Below the pieces are notes generated by a model. It ran no database searches, was not told where the DNA came from, and saw only the letters and a list, made by a program, of their open reading frames with translations. A stretch of 64,000 bases of DNA from Drosophila persimilis (lineage: Eukaryota > Arthropoda > Insecta > Diptera > Drosophilidae). The stretch spans positions 186,001 through 250,000 of the forward strand of contig NW_020825366.1 of NCBI RefSeq assembly GCF_003286085.1, read 5' to 3'. Of this stretch, positions 43,664 to 55,073 are shown piece by piece. Made by a program: the position numbers and the translations under genes. Numbering within the stretch: the stretch's first letter is position 1; each line of letters opens with the position of its first letter.

Positions 43664-44432
43664 CTAGGGGGAACGTTCTGAGTTGCTGCTGCAACCGAAA
43701 ATCTATATTTATCCCCGAAACATAGTCAGTATTGCTCTCTTCCATCCAGTGCTGCCGATTGCGCATTTTTTGCCTTTTTTTAAGACCAAATGCAGGAAAA
43801 ATTTGTGAATTGTGGAAAGGGAGAATTCTGGATTTTTATACCCGATACTCTGTTCGTCTGTCCGTCAGTTCATCCCTCTGAGCGCGTAGTGCTCAGAGAC
43901 TATAAGAGCCAGAGCAACGACATTTTGTATTCAGACTTCTATAATATGTCACTGGTACAAGTATATTTCAAAACTTCGCCCCGCCCCCTTCCGCCCATAC
44001 AAAGAACGACAATCTGTGGCATCCACAATTTCAAAGATACGAGAAACCAAAAAAAACGAGTGGGCATGTTGTGACTGGACTGAACGTGACGTCGGGCGCT
44101 GCGTAGCCACTGCAAATTGATTTGTTGATTTACGCTACGAAAATGATCCGAACTAAATCAGTTCTCTATGATTGTGCGTTTTTAGTTTTCTCGAATCTGC
44201 AATATTGTGGATGCGAAATGGGTGGGGCGAAATTTTGAGATATACGTTTTATAGTGAGATCTAAAAGAAGTGTGGATACCTAATTTGAATACTCTAGCCT
44301 TAATAGTCTCTGAGATTTGTGGATGCCCCAGATTTACGTCCTTTGCGGGGATGGAAGGGGGTGTGGCGTTTTCTTGATGCTGGCTATAATAATGATACGA
44401 TCCGATTCAGATTCTGCAGTCTAAAAGATATG
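43664..44432 (-). mobile_element. Old DINE-1-like element, unit E
   Basis: Counterpart of 38042-38810, offset 5622 bp, nearly identical. Confidence 0.7.
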
Positions 44433-44908
44433 AGGTCTTGAGGGTCACGACGTCAAACCCAAATGTGACCACATGTGGTCCGACTCCAAGACTGTCTTAG
44501 CATGGATTAAATCAGATCACAAAAAATATAAGCCATATGTAGGACACATAATTGACGAGATACTTCGAGGCAACAAGGTTGGAAGATTGGCATTGGGTGC
44601 CTACTAAGGATAACCCGGCAGACTTTGGCACCAAACTCAGATCTGGAACTCGAGAAACATAGACGCAAGTCTATGAAATCTAGGAACTTCAGACGTTGGT
44701 GACACGGAACTGGAAGTAAGATGCAAGTTTACGTTATCAATAAATGAGATGTCTTCAGATGGATCTGTCAATATCATATTCAGGGAGTTGCTGGAAAGGT
44801 TATCTTCATTTACAAGGCTGATGCGTGCTGTCGCTTGGGTCTACAGGATGTGTGATCGTAAGACCAAACGAAAAGTCTACCTTGATGTAGCTGAAATTAA
44901 AGAAGCTG
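44433..44908 (+). pseudogene. BEL/Pao remnant, truncated, unit E
   Basis: Counterpart of 38811-39286, with the same frameshift and deletion junction. Confidence 0.75.
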
Positions 44909-45264
44909 GTTTTCTCGTATCGTCGAAATTGTGGATGCCACAGATTTTCGCCCTTTGTGGGGGCGGAAGTGGGCGGCGCAAAGTTTTGAAATATTTTTGT
45001 AGCAGTGACATATCACAGAAGTCTGGATCCAAAACATCGTTGCTCTAGCTCTTATAGTCTTTGAGCACTAGGCGCTGAAGGGGACGGACAGACGTACAGA
45101 CGGACGGACGGACAGACAGACAGGGCTCAATCGACTCGGCTATTGATGCTGATCGAGAATATATATACTTTATAGGGTCGGAAACGATTCCTTCTGGACG
45201 TTACACACATCCACTTTTACCACAAATCTAATATACCCCAATACTCATTTTGAGTATCGGGTAT
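44909..45264 (-). mobile_element. DINE-1 terminal part, unit E
   Basis: Counterpart of 39287-39642. Confidence 0.75.
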
Positions 45265-45514
45265 AATTATCACACTATGAAAAGACAAGAAGAAAAATGG
45301 TCACAATATTAACATTAGTTTGAGCAGTCGATAAAAGATCGGGGAGAAAAGACGAAGCGTGCGTAGATACATATAAGAATAAAATGTATTAAACTCCTTT
45401 TGCAAATAGGAAATAAAACGCAACCAACGCCTAAGTACCGATGAAGATAAGCGATTGTGTGTTTATCCGCAATTCTCACGATCCCGGACACAACAGGGTG
45501 TTATCTTATAATCA
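45265..45514 (-). other. 3' flank of NHL gene copy E
   Basis: As in unit D but with a 15-bp deletion within the short repeat (CACAATATTAACATTAG at about 45303). No gene seen. Confidence 0.5.
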
Positions 45515-46543
45515 CTAGACATACAGCAGATCCATCACAAGAACTTGATGGTTATTCTTGGCCAGAGTGACCACATGACCTTCGGATGTGATCTTCAAGC
45601 CGCAGCAACGTGAAACATTCAGTTGAGGAAACTCGAAGACCGACTTGAAAACACCGTCGCTCCCGTAGCAGGTCACATGGAAGCGATATCCATGGGTATC
45701 CCCAATGAGCAAATCCCCAGCACTGGATATATCAATGCCCGTGGGGTAGCAGGATACCCTCTCGTTGCCAATGCGATAGAGGAATTCGCCACTGTCCTTG
45801 AAAACGGCCACGCCATGAGCCTTCATATCGCAAAGGTAGAAAACATTGTCGCGTATGGCTATGTCTGAGGGTTCACGCACAAAGACACTGCAGTCGAACC
45901 AGTGCAACAGCATACCCTCCTCGGATATAACAAAGACAGTCGGCGAGACACTATCGACGGCCACAATATGACCCTTGGTGCTGACAGCCAACCCGGTCAC
46001 AATATCCATAAACCTGATGGAAATCTTGAACATATATGTGCCGCACTTAGAGAAGATCTGCATGCGAGAGCGTCCATTGCCGCGATCGCAGACAACGAAA
46101 TTTCCATTGTGTTGGAAGACAGCCACTTTGCGGGGATAAAAAAGCTGGCCGTTCCGCTTGCCGGCATCGCCAAACTGGAACTTCAGGGCTCCCATTTTGG
46201 CGTATACAGCGATTCGGTGATTTTTCGAATCGGCAACAATGATGTCCTCGTCGATGCCCAAGCAAAAGCCATTCGGTGCATTTAATTGTCCATTGCCCGC
46301 ACCCAGGCAGCCAAATTTCCACCCGATCTTCATGGGAGTGGCCTTACTGTGAACGGCGCTTAAACTGTTGACAGAAGAATTGGCATCTGGCAGGCAGTAA
46401 CCATTATTGTTGTTGAGTCCCACTTGGGCTGGTGCCTGGAGCGCCTGTTCGACCTCTTGCTGCTGCTGTTGTTGTTTAGCAAAACTTGGTCCGGACCTAT
46501 CCTCAGTCAAGGAGTTGGACATCAGTACATGAAAATTGGCCAT
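45515..46543 (-). CDS. Mei-P26-like NHL-domain protein, copy E (intact)
   Basis: Complete 342-residue frame, nearly identical to copy D (shares D298V; private change A17S in the leader). No disruption. The DINE-1 at 46583 lies about 40 bp upstream of the ATG, as in copy D. D and E are units of a ~5.6-kb tandem repeat, so high identity reflects recent duplication or gene conversion as well as possible constraint. Confidence 0.8.
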   Translation of the reverse strand: MANFHVLMSNSLTEDRSGPSFAKQQQQQQEVEQALQAPAQVGLNNNNGYCLPDANSSVNSLSAVHSKATPMKIGWKFGCLGAGNGQLNAPNGFCLGIDEDIIVADSKNHRIAVYAKMGALKFQFGDAGKRNGQLFYPRKVAVFQHNGNFVVCDRGNGRSRMQIFSKCGTYMFKISIRFMDIVTGLAVSTKGHIVAVDSVSPTVFVISEEGMLLHWFDCSVFVREPSDIAIRDNVFYLCDMKAHGVAVFKDSGEFLYRIGNERVSCYPTGIDISSAGDLLIGDTHGYRFHVTCYGSDGVFKSVFEFPQLNVSRCCGLKITSEGHVVTLAKNNHQVLVMDLLYV

Positions 46544-46582
46544 TCTTGAGCATGCTAAAAAAGTTGAATGCTTGGTATTTTT

Positions 46583-47702
46583 ATACCCGATACTCAAAAT
46601 GAGTATTGGGGTATATTAGATTTGTGGTAAAAGTGGATGTGTGTAACGTCCAGAAGGAATCGTTTCCGACCCTATAAAGTATATATATTCTTGATCAGCA
46701 TCAATAGCCGAGTCGATTGAGCCCTGTCTGTCTGTCCGTCCGTCCGTCTGTCCGTCCGTCCGTCTGTCCGTCTGTCCGTCCCCTTCAGCGCCTAATGCTC
46801 AAAGACTATAAGAGCTAGAACAACGATGTTTTGGATCCAGACTTCTGTGATATGTCACTGCTCCAAAAATATTTCAAAACTTTGCCCCGCCCACTTCCGC
46901 CCCCACAAAGGGCGAAAATCTGTGGCATCCACAATTTCGACGATACGAGAAAACTAAAAACGCAGAATCGTAGAAGATGACTATATCTTCTAGAGTGCAA
47001 AATCTGAACCAGATCGTATAATTATTATAGCCAGAATCACGAAAACAATTTCACTCTTTCCCGCTCTGTCTCACTCTAACACACAGGTTTCATGGTCGGT
47101 TTTGCCAATTGCAAAATATGAGTTCAAGGATCTCAGAACCTATAAAAGCCAGAGCAACCAAATTTGGTATCCACACTCCTGTGATATCGAACCTTGACCG
47201 TTTCATGTCCAAATTTCGCCACACCCCCTTCCGCCCCCGCAAAGGACGAAAATCTGAGGCAACCACAAATCTCAGAGACTATTAAGGCTAGAGTAACCAA
47301 ATTTGGTACACACACTCCTTTAAGATGTCACTATAAAACGTATATCTCAGAATTTCGCCCCACCCCCATCCGCCCCCACAAAGGACGAAAATCTGTTGCA
47401 TCCACAATATTGCAGATTTGAGAAAACTAAAAACGCAGAATCATAGATAATGACCATATCTATTAGATTGCTGAATCTGGATCAGATCAGATCATTTTTA
47501 TAGCCAAAAGGAACAAATCAATTTGCAGTGGCTACGCAGCGCCCGACGTCACGCTCAGACTGATTTTCTGTCTCTCTCGCACGCACTCTTTGTCGTGTCG
47601 TTAAATATTAGCGGCGTCTGCCGGAGGAGAGCCATACTGACTTAGTATCGGGTATAACTCTAGAGTTGCGGTGTCCGCAGCAACTCCCAACGTTCCCCCT
47701 CG
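46583..47702 (+). mobile_element. DINE-1 element at T-run site Z, unit E
   Basis: Simple insertion. Left GGTATTTTT and right TTTTTTTTATTTACTTAAC are the two sides of site Z, with the native spacer intact beyond (T5 plus T8 against T10 in the empty site). Confidence 0.85.
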
Positions 47703-48237
47703 TTTTTTTTATTTACTTAACAAGAATTTATATGCAGAAATTATATGGCGGTCGGATATGGTTTTTTTTTCATTGAATTTCAGAAAGTTTTAAATTCCCT
47801 GAATCAAAAGTCAAACCTTATTGAAAATATTTCATTTTTCCATCTGAATATGAATTTTCTTATACCTCATGTACAACCGCGAAATTTTGTTTGCATGTAG
47901 ATTCTTGATTAATTGATCTACATGATCGATCCTTAGGTCCAATCGTGTTCACTGTTAATGTAGCCATCAAGCTTTTCTTCTTTTTAATCTAAATCTACTT
48001 ATTTTTTTTTGCACTAATCCTTGCACAACCACTTTTCTCGTACTTCAATTGCCGGCTAACTCGCTTCGCTCACTTACGCAGATTTGAGTAAAATATTGGA
48101 CGAATACTTTTTTTTCTTAGACCCGTACTGTATGCTCATTTACACAAAAGTCTGACGATAATAATGACGAAAGTCCGATCACAAAAGATTGTTAACTTTG
48201 ACATTTAATCCCCAGGCACTCTAGATCAAGAAAAAAA
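47703..48237. other. NHL 5' spacer, uninterrupted apart from the site Z DINE-1
   Basis: Native spacer including sites A and B without insertions. Followed by the old DINE-1. No gene. Confidence 0.6.
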
Positions 48238-49005
48238 CTAGGGGGAACGTTCTGAGTTGCTGCTGCAACCGAAAATCTATATTTATCCCCGAAACATAGT
48301 CAGTATTGCTCTCTTCCATCCAGTGCTGCCGATTGCGCATTTTTTGCCTTTTTTTAAGACCAAATGCAGGAAAAATTTGTGAATTGTGGAAAGGGAGAAT
48401 TCTGGATTTTTATACCCGATACTCTGTTTGTCTGTCCGTCAGTTCATCCCTCTGAGCGCGTAGTGCTCAGAGACTATAAGAGCCAGAGCAACGACATTTT
48501 GTATTCAGACTTCTATAATATGTCACTGGTACAAGTATATTTCAAAACTTCGCCCCGCCCCCTTCCGCCCACACAAAGAACGACAATCTGTGGCATCCAC
48601 AATTTCAAAGATACGAGAAACCAAAAAAAACGAGTGGGCATGTTGTGACTGGACTGAACGTGACGTCGGGCGCTGCGTAGCCACTGCAAATTGATTTGTT
48701 GATTTACGCTACAAAAATGATCCGAACTAAATCAGTTCTCTATGATGGTGCGTTTTTAGTTTTCTCGAATCTGCAATATTGTGGATGCGAAATGGGTGGG
48801 GCGAAATTTTGAGAAATACGTTTTATAGTGAGATCTAAAAGAAGTGTGGATACCTAATTTGAATACTCTAGCCTTAATAGTCTCTGAGATTTGTGGATGC
48901 CCCAGATTTACGTCCTTTGCGGGGGTGGAAGGGGGTGTGGCGTTTTCTTGATGCTGGCTATAATAATGATACGATCCGATTCAGATTCTGCAGTCTAAAA
49001 GATAT
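48238..49005 (-). mobile_element. Old DINE-1-like element, next to the long BEL remnant
   Basis: Same diverged copy as 16336-17104, ending at the BEL remnant. Confidence 0.7.
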
Positions 49006-50575
49006 GAGGTCTTGAGGGTCACGACGTCAAACCCAAATGTGACCACATGTGGTCCGACTCCAAGACTGTCTTAGCATTGATTAAATCAGATCACAAAAAA
49101 TATAAGCCATATGTAGGACACATAATTGACGAGATACTTCGAGGCAACAAGGTTGGAAGATTGGCATTGGGTGCCTACTAAGGATAACCCGGCAGACTTT
49201 GGCACCAAACTCAGATCTAGAACTCGAGAAACCTCCCTCAATTCCTTCAAGAGGACGCAAGTCTATGGAATCTAGGAACTTCAGACGTTGGTGACACGGA
49301 ACTGGAAGTAAGATGCAAGTTTACGTTATCAATAAATGAGATGTCTTCAGATGGATCTGTCAATATCGTATTCAGGGAGTTGCTGGAAGGGTTATCTTCA
49401 TTTACAAGGCTGATGCGTGCTGTCGCTTGGGTCTACAGGATGTGTGATCGTAAGACCAAACGAAAAGTCTACCTTGATGTAGCTGAAATTAAAGAAGCTG
49501 TACTCATAGTGATCCGCAATGTACAGGATGTTGCTATTGACTGGACAGGTTGGAGACTGGAGGTTCGCCGTGCAGCAGAAATTGTATGACTTGTAAAATC
49601 CAGAGAGCTTCACCAAAAACGCCATTAATGGTACAACTTCCTAAGGACCGACTCTCTCCGCACGTATGCCCATTCTCATATGTTGGAATCGACTACATGG
49701 GACCGTTTCTGGTTGTAAGAGCAAGGAGTACCGAGAAACGCTGGATATGCATATTTACATGCCTTACAATAAGAGCAATTCATTTGGAAATTCCCAGGGA
49801 CCTGACAACAGATACGTGTCTTCGAGTATTGCATAACTTCATGGCGCGGCGCCGTAAAGACCAGTAAGAATCCGATCTGACAGTGGTACCAATTTGGTGG
49901 GAGCTGAACATGAATTGGAAAGAGAATTGCAGGACCTCGATCACATTAGAATAGCGAACGACTTGTCAACCAAGCAATTCGAATGGCTGTTTAATTGCCC
50001 GCAGGTGGGGGCTGGGAATTATTGGTACGAAGTGTGAAGAGAGCCATAGGACACGCACTGCATGACAAAAAGCTGACAGAAGACATACTGTGTAGCCTGT
50101 GTAACGCTGAAAACATAGTAAATTCCAGACCGCTTACACACATTGCTCTGGATAACCCCACAGACGATCCGATAACCCCAAATCACTTTCTTTTAGGTTC
50201 TCCCAATTCCAGCCAGACACCACATCCACAAGAGGAGAAGTACCAGCCAACTCGAAAGGAATGGCGCATCGCTCAGCAGAACTCACACTCATTTTGGAAC
50301 AAGTGGCTCAATGAGTACCTACCAGACCTATGCAGACGGACAAAGTGGCATCACCCAGTGCCACCACTCGCTGAAATGGACATTGCTCTTATCTGTAATA
50401 AGAATCTTCATCGATCTCAAAGGAAAAAGTGAGTTCTTCTAGCAGTCAGGCCTGGACGACGGACAGGTTCGCTCAGCCACTGTAAAGACGACGGCTGGAG
50501 TTCTACACCGCCCAACCTCTATGCTGGCAAAGCTAGACGTTGTTGAGAAAAATTAGCTTATATATACTTAGTTTT
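49006..50575 (+). pseudogene. BEL/Pao pol remnant, long version (RNase H end plus integrase)
   Basis: Contains WSDSKTVL and [16 protein letters not shown] (RNase H end, different frames). The linker frame starts at 49341. Integrase pieces follow: NCMTCKIQRA, FSYVGIDYMGPF (first catalytic Asp), a SDSGTNLVGA-like second Asp motif around 49875, and GGWELLVRSVKRAI...VNSRPLTH in the frame 49995-50432. Compared with the duplicate at 52820, one base is missing at about 49578 (GCAGCAGAA versus GCAGCTAGAA), adding another frameshift. Retains ~105 bp beyond the frame up to the inverted-repeat element. Non-functional. Confidence 0.8.
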
Positions 50576-50958
50576 ACCAAAGACTATACAATACCAAGAT
50601 GTTGCATGAGGAACAAATTCTTTTTCAATTTTCGTTTCACGCTTCATTTTACGGGCGCGCGGGGCTATTACTTCAATTCTCTTTTACGCTACCTTCGCCT
50701 CCGAAATGCTACTCGGCTTCGTAAATGCCTCGGTCAGCGTCGAGTCGGTGTGTCTCAAGAGAAAGAATACAAAAACAAAATATGAATCGTCTGCGTGCCG
50801 AAACCGTAGGGCAGCGTGGTCGCTGATGTCTTTGGCGCGGCACAGTGGGGACTCAGCCGAAATATTAAAAAAAATTTATGAGTGCTTTAGATAAATTCCC
50901 GCCATAGAACAGCTTTTTGGTCGCTCATGCAACATCTTGGTATTGTATAGTCTTTGGT
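50576..50958. mobile_element. 383-bp element with 35-bp perfect terminal inverted repeats
   Basis: ACCAAAGACTATACAATACC... at 50576-50610 is repeated as its exact reverse complement at 50924-50958. Similarity continues imperfectly for several more bases inward. Both ends are flanked by TTT, a possible short target duplication that is not distinctive. The interior includes a GC-richer stretch with a 62-codon frame without recognisable domain. A non-autonomous DNA transposon is the best explanation; superfamily not assigned. Confidence 0.75.
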
Positions 50959-51249
50959 TTTACATACCCTACATAACGAAAAAAAGAGAAGAAAAATGAT
51001 CACACTATGAAAAGACAAGAAGAAAAATGGTCACAATATGAAAAGACAAGAAGGTAACATTAGTTTGAGCAGTCGATAAAAGAGCGGGGATAAAAGACGA
51101 AGCGTGCGTAGATACATATAAGAATAAAATGTATTAAACTCCTTTTGCAAATAGGAAATAAAACGTAACCAACTCCTAAGTACCGATGAAGATAAGCGAT
51201 TGTGTGTTTATCCGCAATTCTCACGATCCCGGACACAACAGGGTGTTAT
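50959..51249 (-). other. NHL 3' flank without a gene (truncated)
   Basis: Conserved downstream flank cut at GGGTGTTAT, where the second copy of the 3.81-kb duplication begins. The NHL gene expected next is missing in this unit. Confidence 0.75.
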
Positions 51250-51515
51250 AGAATCATAGATAATGACCATATCTATTAGATTGCTGAATCTGGATCAGAT
51301 CAGATCATTTTTATAGCCAAAAGGAACAAATCAATTTGCAGTGGCTACGCAGCGCCCGACGTCACGCTCAGACTGATTTTCTGTCTCTCTCGCACGCACT
51401 CTTTGTCGTGTCGTTAAATATTAGCGGCGTCTGCCGGAGGAGAGCCATACTGACTTAGTATCGGGTATAACTCTAGAGTTGCGGTGTCCGCAGCAACTCC
51501 CAACGTTCCCCCTCG
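51250..51515 (+). mobile_element. DINE-1 3' fragment
   Basis: Only the last ~266 bp, from AGAATCATAG to CCCCCTCG, including the subterminal motif and terminal hairpin. Its left edge is the duplication junction. Confidence 0.85.
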
Positions 51516-52050
51516 TTTTTTTTATTTACTTAACAAGAATTTATATGCAGAAATTATATGGCGGTCGGATATGGTTTTTTTTTCATTGAATTTCAGAAAG
51601 TTTTAAATTCCCTGAATCAAAAGTCAAACCTTATTGAAAATATTTCATTTTTCCATCTGAATATGAATTTTCTTATACCTCATGTACAACCGCGAAATTT
51701 TGTTTGCATGTAGATTCTTGATTAATTGATCTACATGATCGATCCTTAGGTCCAATCGTGTTCACTGTTAATGTAGCCATCAAGCTTTTCTTCTTTTTAA
51801 TCTAAATCTACTTATTTTTTTTTGCACTAATCCTTGCACAACCACTTTTCTCGTACTTCAATTGCCGGCTAACTCGCTTCGCTCACTTACGCAGATTTGA
51901 GTAAAATATTGGACGAATACTTTTTTTTCTTAGACCCGTACTGTATGCTCATTTACACAAAAGTCTGACGATAATAATGACGAAAGTCCGATCACAAAAG
52001 ATTGTTAACTTTGACATTTAATCCCCAGGCACTCTAGATCAAGAAAAAAA
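51516..52050. other. NHL 5' spacer duplicate
   Basis: Duplicate of 47703-48237. No gene. Confidence 0.6.
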
Positions 52051-52819
52051 CTAGGGGGAACGTTCTGAGTTGCTGCTGCAACCGAAAATCTATATTTATC
52101 CCCGAAACATAGTCAGTATTGCTCTCTTCCATCCAGTGCTGCCGATTGCGCATTTTTTGCCTTTTTTTAAGACCAAATGCAGGAAAAATTTGTGAATTGT
52201 GGAAAGGGAGAATTCTGGATTTTTATACCCGATACTCTGTTTGTCTGTCCGTCAGTTCATCCCTCTGAGCGCGTAGTGCTCAGAGACTATAAGAGCCAGA
52301 GCAACGACATTTTGTATTCAGACTTCTATAATATGTCACTGGTACAAGTATATTTCAAAACTTCGCCCCGCCCCCTTCCGCCCACACAAAGAACGACAAT
52401 CTGTGGCATCCACAATTTCAAAGATACGAGAAACCAAAAAAAACGAGTGGGCATGTTGTGACTGGACTGAACGTGACGTCGGGCGCTGCGTAGCCACTGC
52501 AAATTGATTTGTTGATTTACGCTACAAAAATGATCCGAACTAAATCAGTTCTCTATGATGGTGCGTTTTTAGTTTTCTCGAATCTGCAATATTGTGGATG
52601 CGAAATGGGTGGGGCGAAATTTTGAGATATACGTTTTATAGTGAGATCTAAAAGAAGTGTGGATACCTAATTTGAATACTCTAGCCTTAATAGTCTCTGA
52701 GATTTGTGGATGCCCCAGATTTACGTCCTTTGCGGGGGTGGAAGGGGGTGTGGCGTTTTCTTGATGCTGGCTATAATAATGATACGATCCGATTCAGATT
52801 CTGCAGTCTAAAAGATATG
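52051..52819 (-). mobile_element. Old DINE-1-like element, duplicate
   Basis: Counterpart of 48238-49005. One visible substitution (GAGATATACG versus GAGAAATACG). Confidence 0.7.
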
Positions 52820-54389
52820 AGGTCTTGAGGGTCACGACGTCAAACCCAAATGTGACCACATGTGGTCCGACTCCAAGACTGTCTTAGCATTGATTAAATC
52901 AGATCACAAAAAATATAAGCCATATGTAGGACACATAATTGACGAGATACTTCGAGGCAACAAGGTTGGAAGATTGGCATTGGGTGCCTACTAAGGATAA
53001 CCCGGCAGACTTTGGCACCAAACTCAGATCTAGAACTCGAGAAACCTCCCTCAATTCCTTCAAGAGGACGCAAGTCTATGGAATCTAGGAACTTCAGACG
53101 TTGGTGACACGGAACTGGAAGTAAGATGCAAGTTTACGTTATCAATAAATGAGATGTCTTCAGATGGATCTGTCAATATCGTATTCAGGGAGTTGCTGGA
53201 AGGGTTATCTTCATTTACAAGGCTGATGCGTGCTGTCGCTTGGGTCTACAGGATGTGTGATCGTAAGACCAAACGAAAAGTCTACCTTGATGTAGCTGAA
53301 ATTAAAGAAGCTGTACTCATAGTGATCCGCAATGTACAGGATGTTGCTATTGACTGGACAGGTTGGAGACTGGAGGTTCGCCGTGCAGCTAGAAATTGTA
53401 TGACTTGTAAAATCCAGAGAGCTTCACCAAAAACGCCATTAATGGTACAACTTCCTAAGGACCGACTCTCTCCGCACGTATGCCCATTCTCATATGTTGG
53501 AATCGACTACATGGGACCGTTTCTGGTTGTAAGAGCAAGGAGTACCGAGAAACGCTGGATATGCATATTTACATGCCTTACAATAAGAGCAATTCATTTG
53601 GAAATTCCCAGGGACCTGACAACAGATACGTGTCTTCGAGTATTGCATAACTTCATGGCGCGGCGCCGTAAAGACCAGTAAGAATCCGATCTGACAGTGG
53701 TACCAATTTGGTGGGAGCTGAACATGAATTGGAAAGAGAATTGCAGGACCTCGATCACATTAGAATAGCGAACGACTTGTCAACCAAGCAATTCGAATGG
53801 CTGTTTAATTGCCCGCAGGTGGGGGCTGGGAATTATTGGTACGAAGTGTGAAGAGAGCCATAGGACACGCACTGCATGACAAAAAGCTGACAGAAGACAT
53901 ACTGTGTAGCCTGTGTAACGCTGAAAACATAGTAAATTCCAGACCGCTTACACACATTGCTCTGGATAACCCCACAGACGATCCGATAACCCCAAATCAC
54001 TTTCTTTTAGGTTCTCCCAATTCCAGCCAGACACCACATCCACAAGAGGAGAAGTACCAGCCAACTCGAAAGGAATGGCGCATCGCTCAGCAGAACTCAC
54101 ACTCATTTTGGAACAAGTGGCTCAATGAGTACCTACCAGACCTATGCAGACGGACAAAGTGGCATCACCCAGTGCCACCACTCGCTGAAATGGACATTGC
54201 TCTTATCTGTAATAAGAATCTTCATCGATCTCAAAGGAAAAAGTGAGTTCTTCTAGCAGTCAGGCCTGGACGACGGACAGGTTCGCTCAGCCACTGTAAA
54301 GACGACGGCTGGAGTTCTACACCGCCCAACCTCTATGCTGGCAAAGCTAGACGTTGTTGAGAAAAATTAGCTTATATATACTTAGTTTT
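52820..54389 (+). pseudogene. BEL/Pao pol remnant, long version, duplicate
   Basis: As at 49006-50575, but the linker and integrase start share one frame (53154-53681, 175 codons), since the base missing at 49578 is present here. Integrase C-terminal frame at 53809-54246. At least two frame disruptions remain (RNase H end, and between 53681 and 53809). Confidence 0.8.
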
Positions 54390-54772
54390 ACCAAAGACTA
54401 TACAATACCAAGATGTTGCATGAGGAACAAATTCTTTTTCAATTTTCGTTTCACGCTTCATTTTACGGGCGCGCGGGGCTATTACTTCAATTCTCTTTTA
54501 CGCTACCTTCGCCTCCGAAATGCTACTCGGCTTCGTAAATGCCTCGGTCAGCGTCGAGTCGGTGTGTCTCAAGAGAAAGAATACAAAAACAAAATATGAA
54601 TCGTCTGCGTGCCGAAACCGTAGGGCAGCGTGGTCGCTGATGTCTTTGGCGCGGCACAGTGGGGACTCAGCCGAAATATTAAAAAAAATTTATGAGTGCT
54701 TTAGATAAATTCCCGCCATAGAACAGCTTTTTGGTCGCTCATGCAACATCTTGGTATTGTATAGTCTTTGGT
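54390..54772. mobile_element. 383-bp inverted-repeat element, duplicate
   Basis: Counterpart of 50576-50958 in the second duplication copy; both 35-bp inverted repeats are intact. Confidence 0.75.
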
Positions 54773-55073
54773 TTTACATACCCTACATAACGAAAAAAAG
54801 AGAAGAAAAATGATCACACTATGAAAAGACAAGAAGAAAAATGGTCACAATATGAAAAGACAAGAAGGTAACATTAGTTTGAGCAGTCGATAAAAGAGCG
54901 GGGATAAAAGACGAAGCGTGCGTAGATACATATAAGAATAAAATGTATTAAACTCCTTTTGCAAATAGGAAATAAAACGTAACCAACTCCTAAGTACCGA
55001 TGAAGATAAGCGATTGTGTGTTTATCCGCAATTCTCACGATCCCGGACACAACAGGGTGTTATCTTATAATCA
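54773..55073 (-). other. 3' flank of NHL gene copy F
   Basis: Conserved downstream flank with small differences from units A-E (AAAGAGCGGGGATAAAAG). No gene seen. Confidence 0.5.

Larger units (their letters stand above)
47437..51249. repeat. First copy of a ~3.81-kb tandem duplication
   Basis: From inside the DINE-1 core (AGAATCATAG) through spacer, old DINE-1, BEL/Pao remnant, inverted-repeat element and part of the gene 3' flank. Repeated at 51250-55063 with very few differences. Confidence 0.9.
51250..55063. repeat. Second copy of the ~3.81-kb tandem duplication
   Basis: Counterpart of 47437-51249, offset 3813-3814 bp. It runs on into NHL copy F, so here the gene 3' flank is complete. 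Confidence 0.9.

Noticed and set aside
19484-47421. Recurrent 60-75 codon frames in DINE-1 cores (for example MTVSCPNFATPPSAPAK, MHSRRYSHLLRF)
   Set aside because: They recur only because DINE-1 copies recur; DINE-1 is non-coding and the frames lack any domain.
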